In this document: in pieces, positions 5,311 to 5,430 of the stretch
Position numbering within the stretch: the first letter of the stretch is position 1
Layout of the letters: each line of letters starts with the position of its first letter
Source: Myxococcales bacterium
GTDB lineage: Bacteria > Myxococcota > Polyangia > Polyangiales > Polyangiaceae
Direction of reading: 5' to 3'
Length of the DNA stretch: 5,430 bases
Assembly: GCA_020430865.1 (NCBI GenBank)
Contig: JAGQIY010000703.1
Coordinates: 1 to 5,430, forward strand
Made by a program: the position numbers and the translations under genes
Notes under the pieces: generated by a model
Database searches by the model: none
Seen by the model: the letters and a program-made list of their open reading frames with translations, nothing else
Told to the model about the DNA's origin: nothing

Positions 5311-5430
5311 TCAGTCGAGCGGGAACCAGGCCGCGGGCGTCCGGGTTGCGAAGTAGCTCTTGCCGCACAACACTCGCCCGAGGCCCTTCGCGTTCTTGAA
5401 GCGGGCGCCGGGGACCTCGAGCAGCTCGGA
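5311..5430 (-). CDS. C-terminal end of an unidentified protein (5' part beyond window)
   Basis: On the minus strand the window edge opens in frame and runs 39 codons to a TGA at 5311-5313. The peptide begins SELLEVPGARFKNAKGLG and ends TRTPAAWFPLD. Nearly every third codon base is G or C, matching the real genes here, and the end is convergent with the amidohydrolase gene at a 60-bp gap, which leaves the right space for a gene. I do not recognise the family; there is no motif in these residues that gives a function. It is too short to exclude a chance open frame. Confidence 0.5.
   Translation of the reverse strand, partial: SELLEVPGARFKNAKGLGRVLCGKSYFATRTPAAWFPLD

Noticed and set aside
4900..5368. 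Minus-strand open frames opposite the amidohydrolase gene (4900-5217 and 5048-5368)
   Set aside because: Shadows of the plus-strand gene. The real minus-strand candidate near the edge is in a different frame and stops at 5311.

Overview
The window is GC-rich (roughly two thirds G+C by eye), almost fully coding, with strongly G/C-ending codons. The gene content (an ImuA/ImuB pair, a short lipoprotein with a calcium-poor PPC-like C-terminus, stand-alone LarE and N-formylglutamate amidohydrolase genes) and CTGN10CAG-type boxes with a GTTCAG half-site in front of imuA fit a myxobacterium or related former deltaproteobacterium. That placement is inference; there is no rRNA or other marker here.

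Layout. Positions 1-2788 (minus strand) carry imuA followed by imuB, overlapping by 23 bp. imuB is open to the left edge and has lost only its last few codons. This is the damage-inducible mutagenesis cassette: ImuA is a RecA-like fold protein, ImuB a catalytically dead Y-family polymerase. Together they normally work with the error-prone polymerase DnaE2, whose gene would be expected just beyond the left edge. imuA has no ribosome binding site. Its ATG sits about 3 bases downstream of a probable transcription start, and a LexA-like box overlaps the -10 element.

Positions 2789-2968 are a divergent intergenic region holding the imuA promoter/operator and a 14-bp palindrome. Positions 2969-3547 (plus) encode a small secreted lipoprotein of unknown role. 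After an 81-bp gap, 3629-5250 (plus) is a two-gene unit: a LarE-type ATP-dependent sulfur transferase and an N-formylglutamate amidohydrolase family protein, joined by a TGATG stop/start overlap. Positions 5251-5310 are a short convergent spacer with inverted repeats. From 5311 to the right edge is the C-terminal end of an unidentified minus-strand gene.

No mobile element, CRISPR array, tRNA or rRNA is visible. I do not see a wholly new system. The best leads are the leaderless, apparently SOS-controlled imuA start with a dense cluster of CTGAAC/GTTCAG half-sites, the degenerate active sites of both Imu proteins, and the coupled larE-amidohydrolase pair without larA/B/C nearby.
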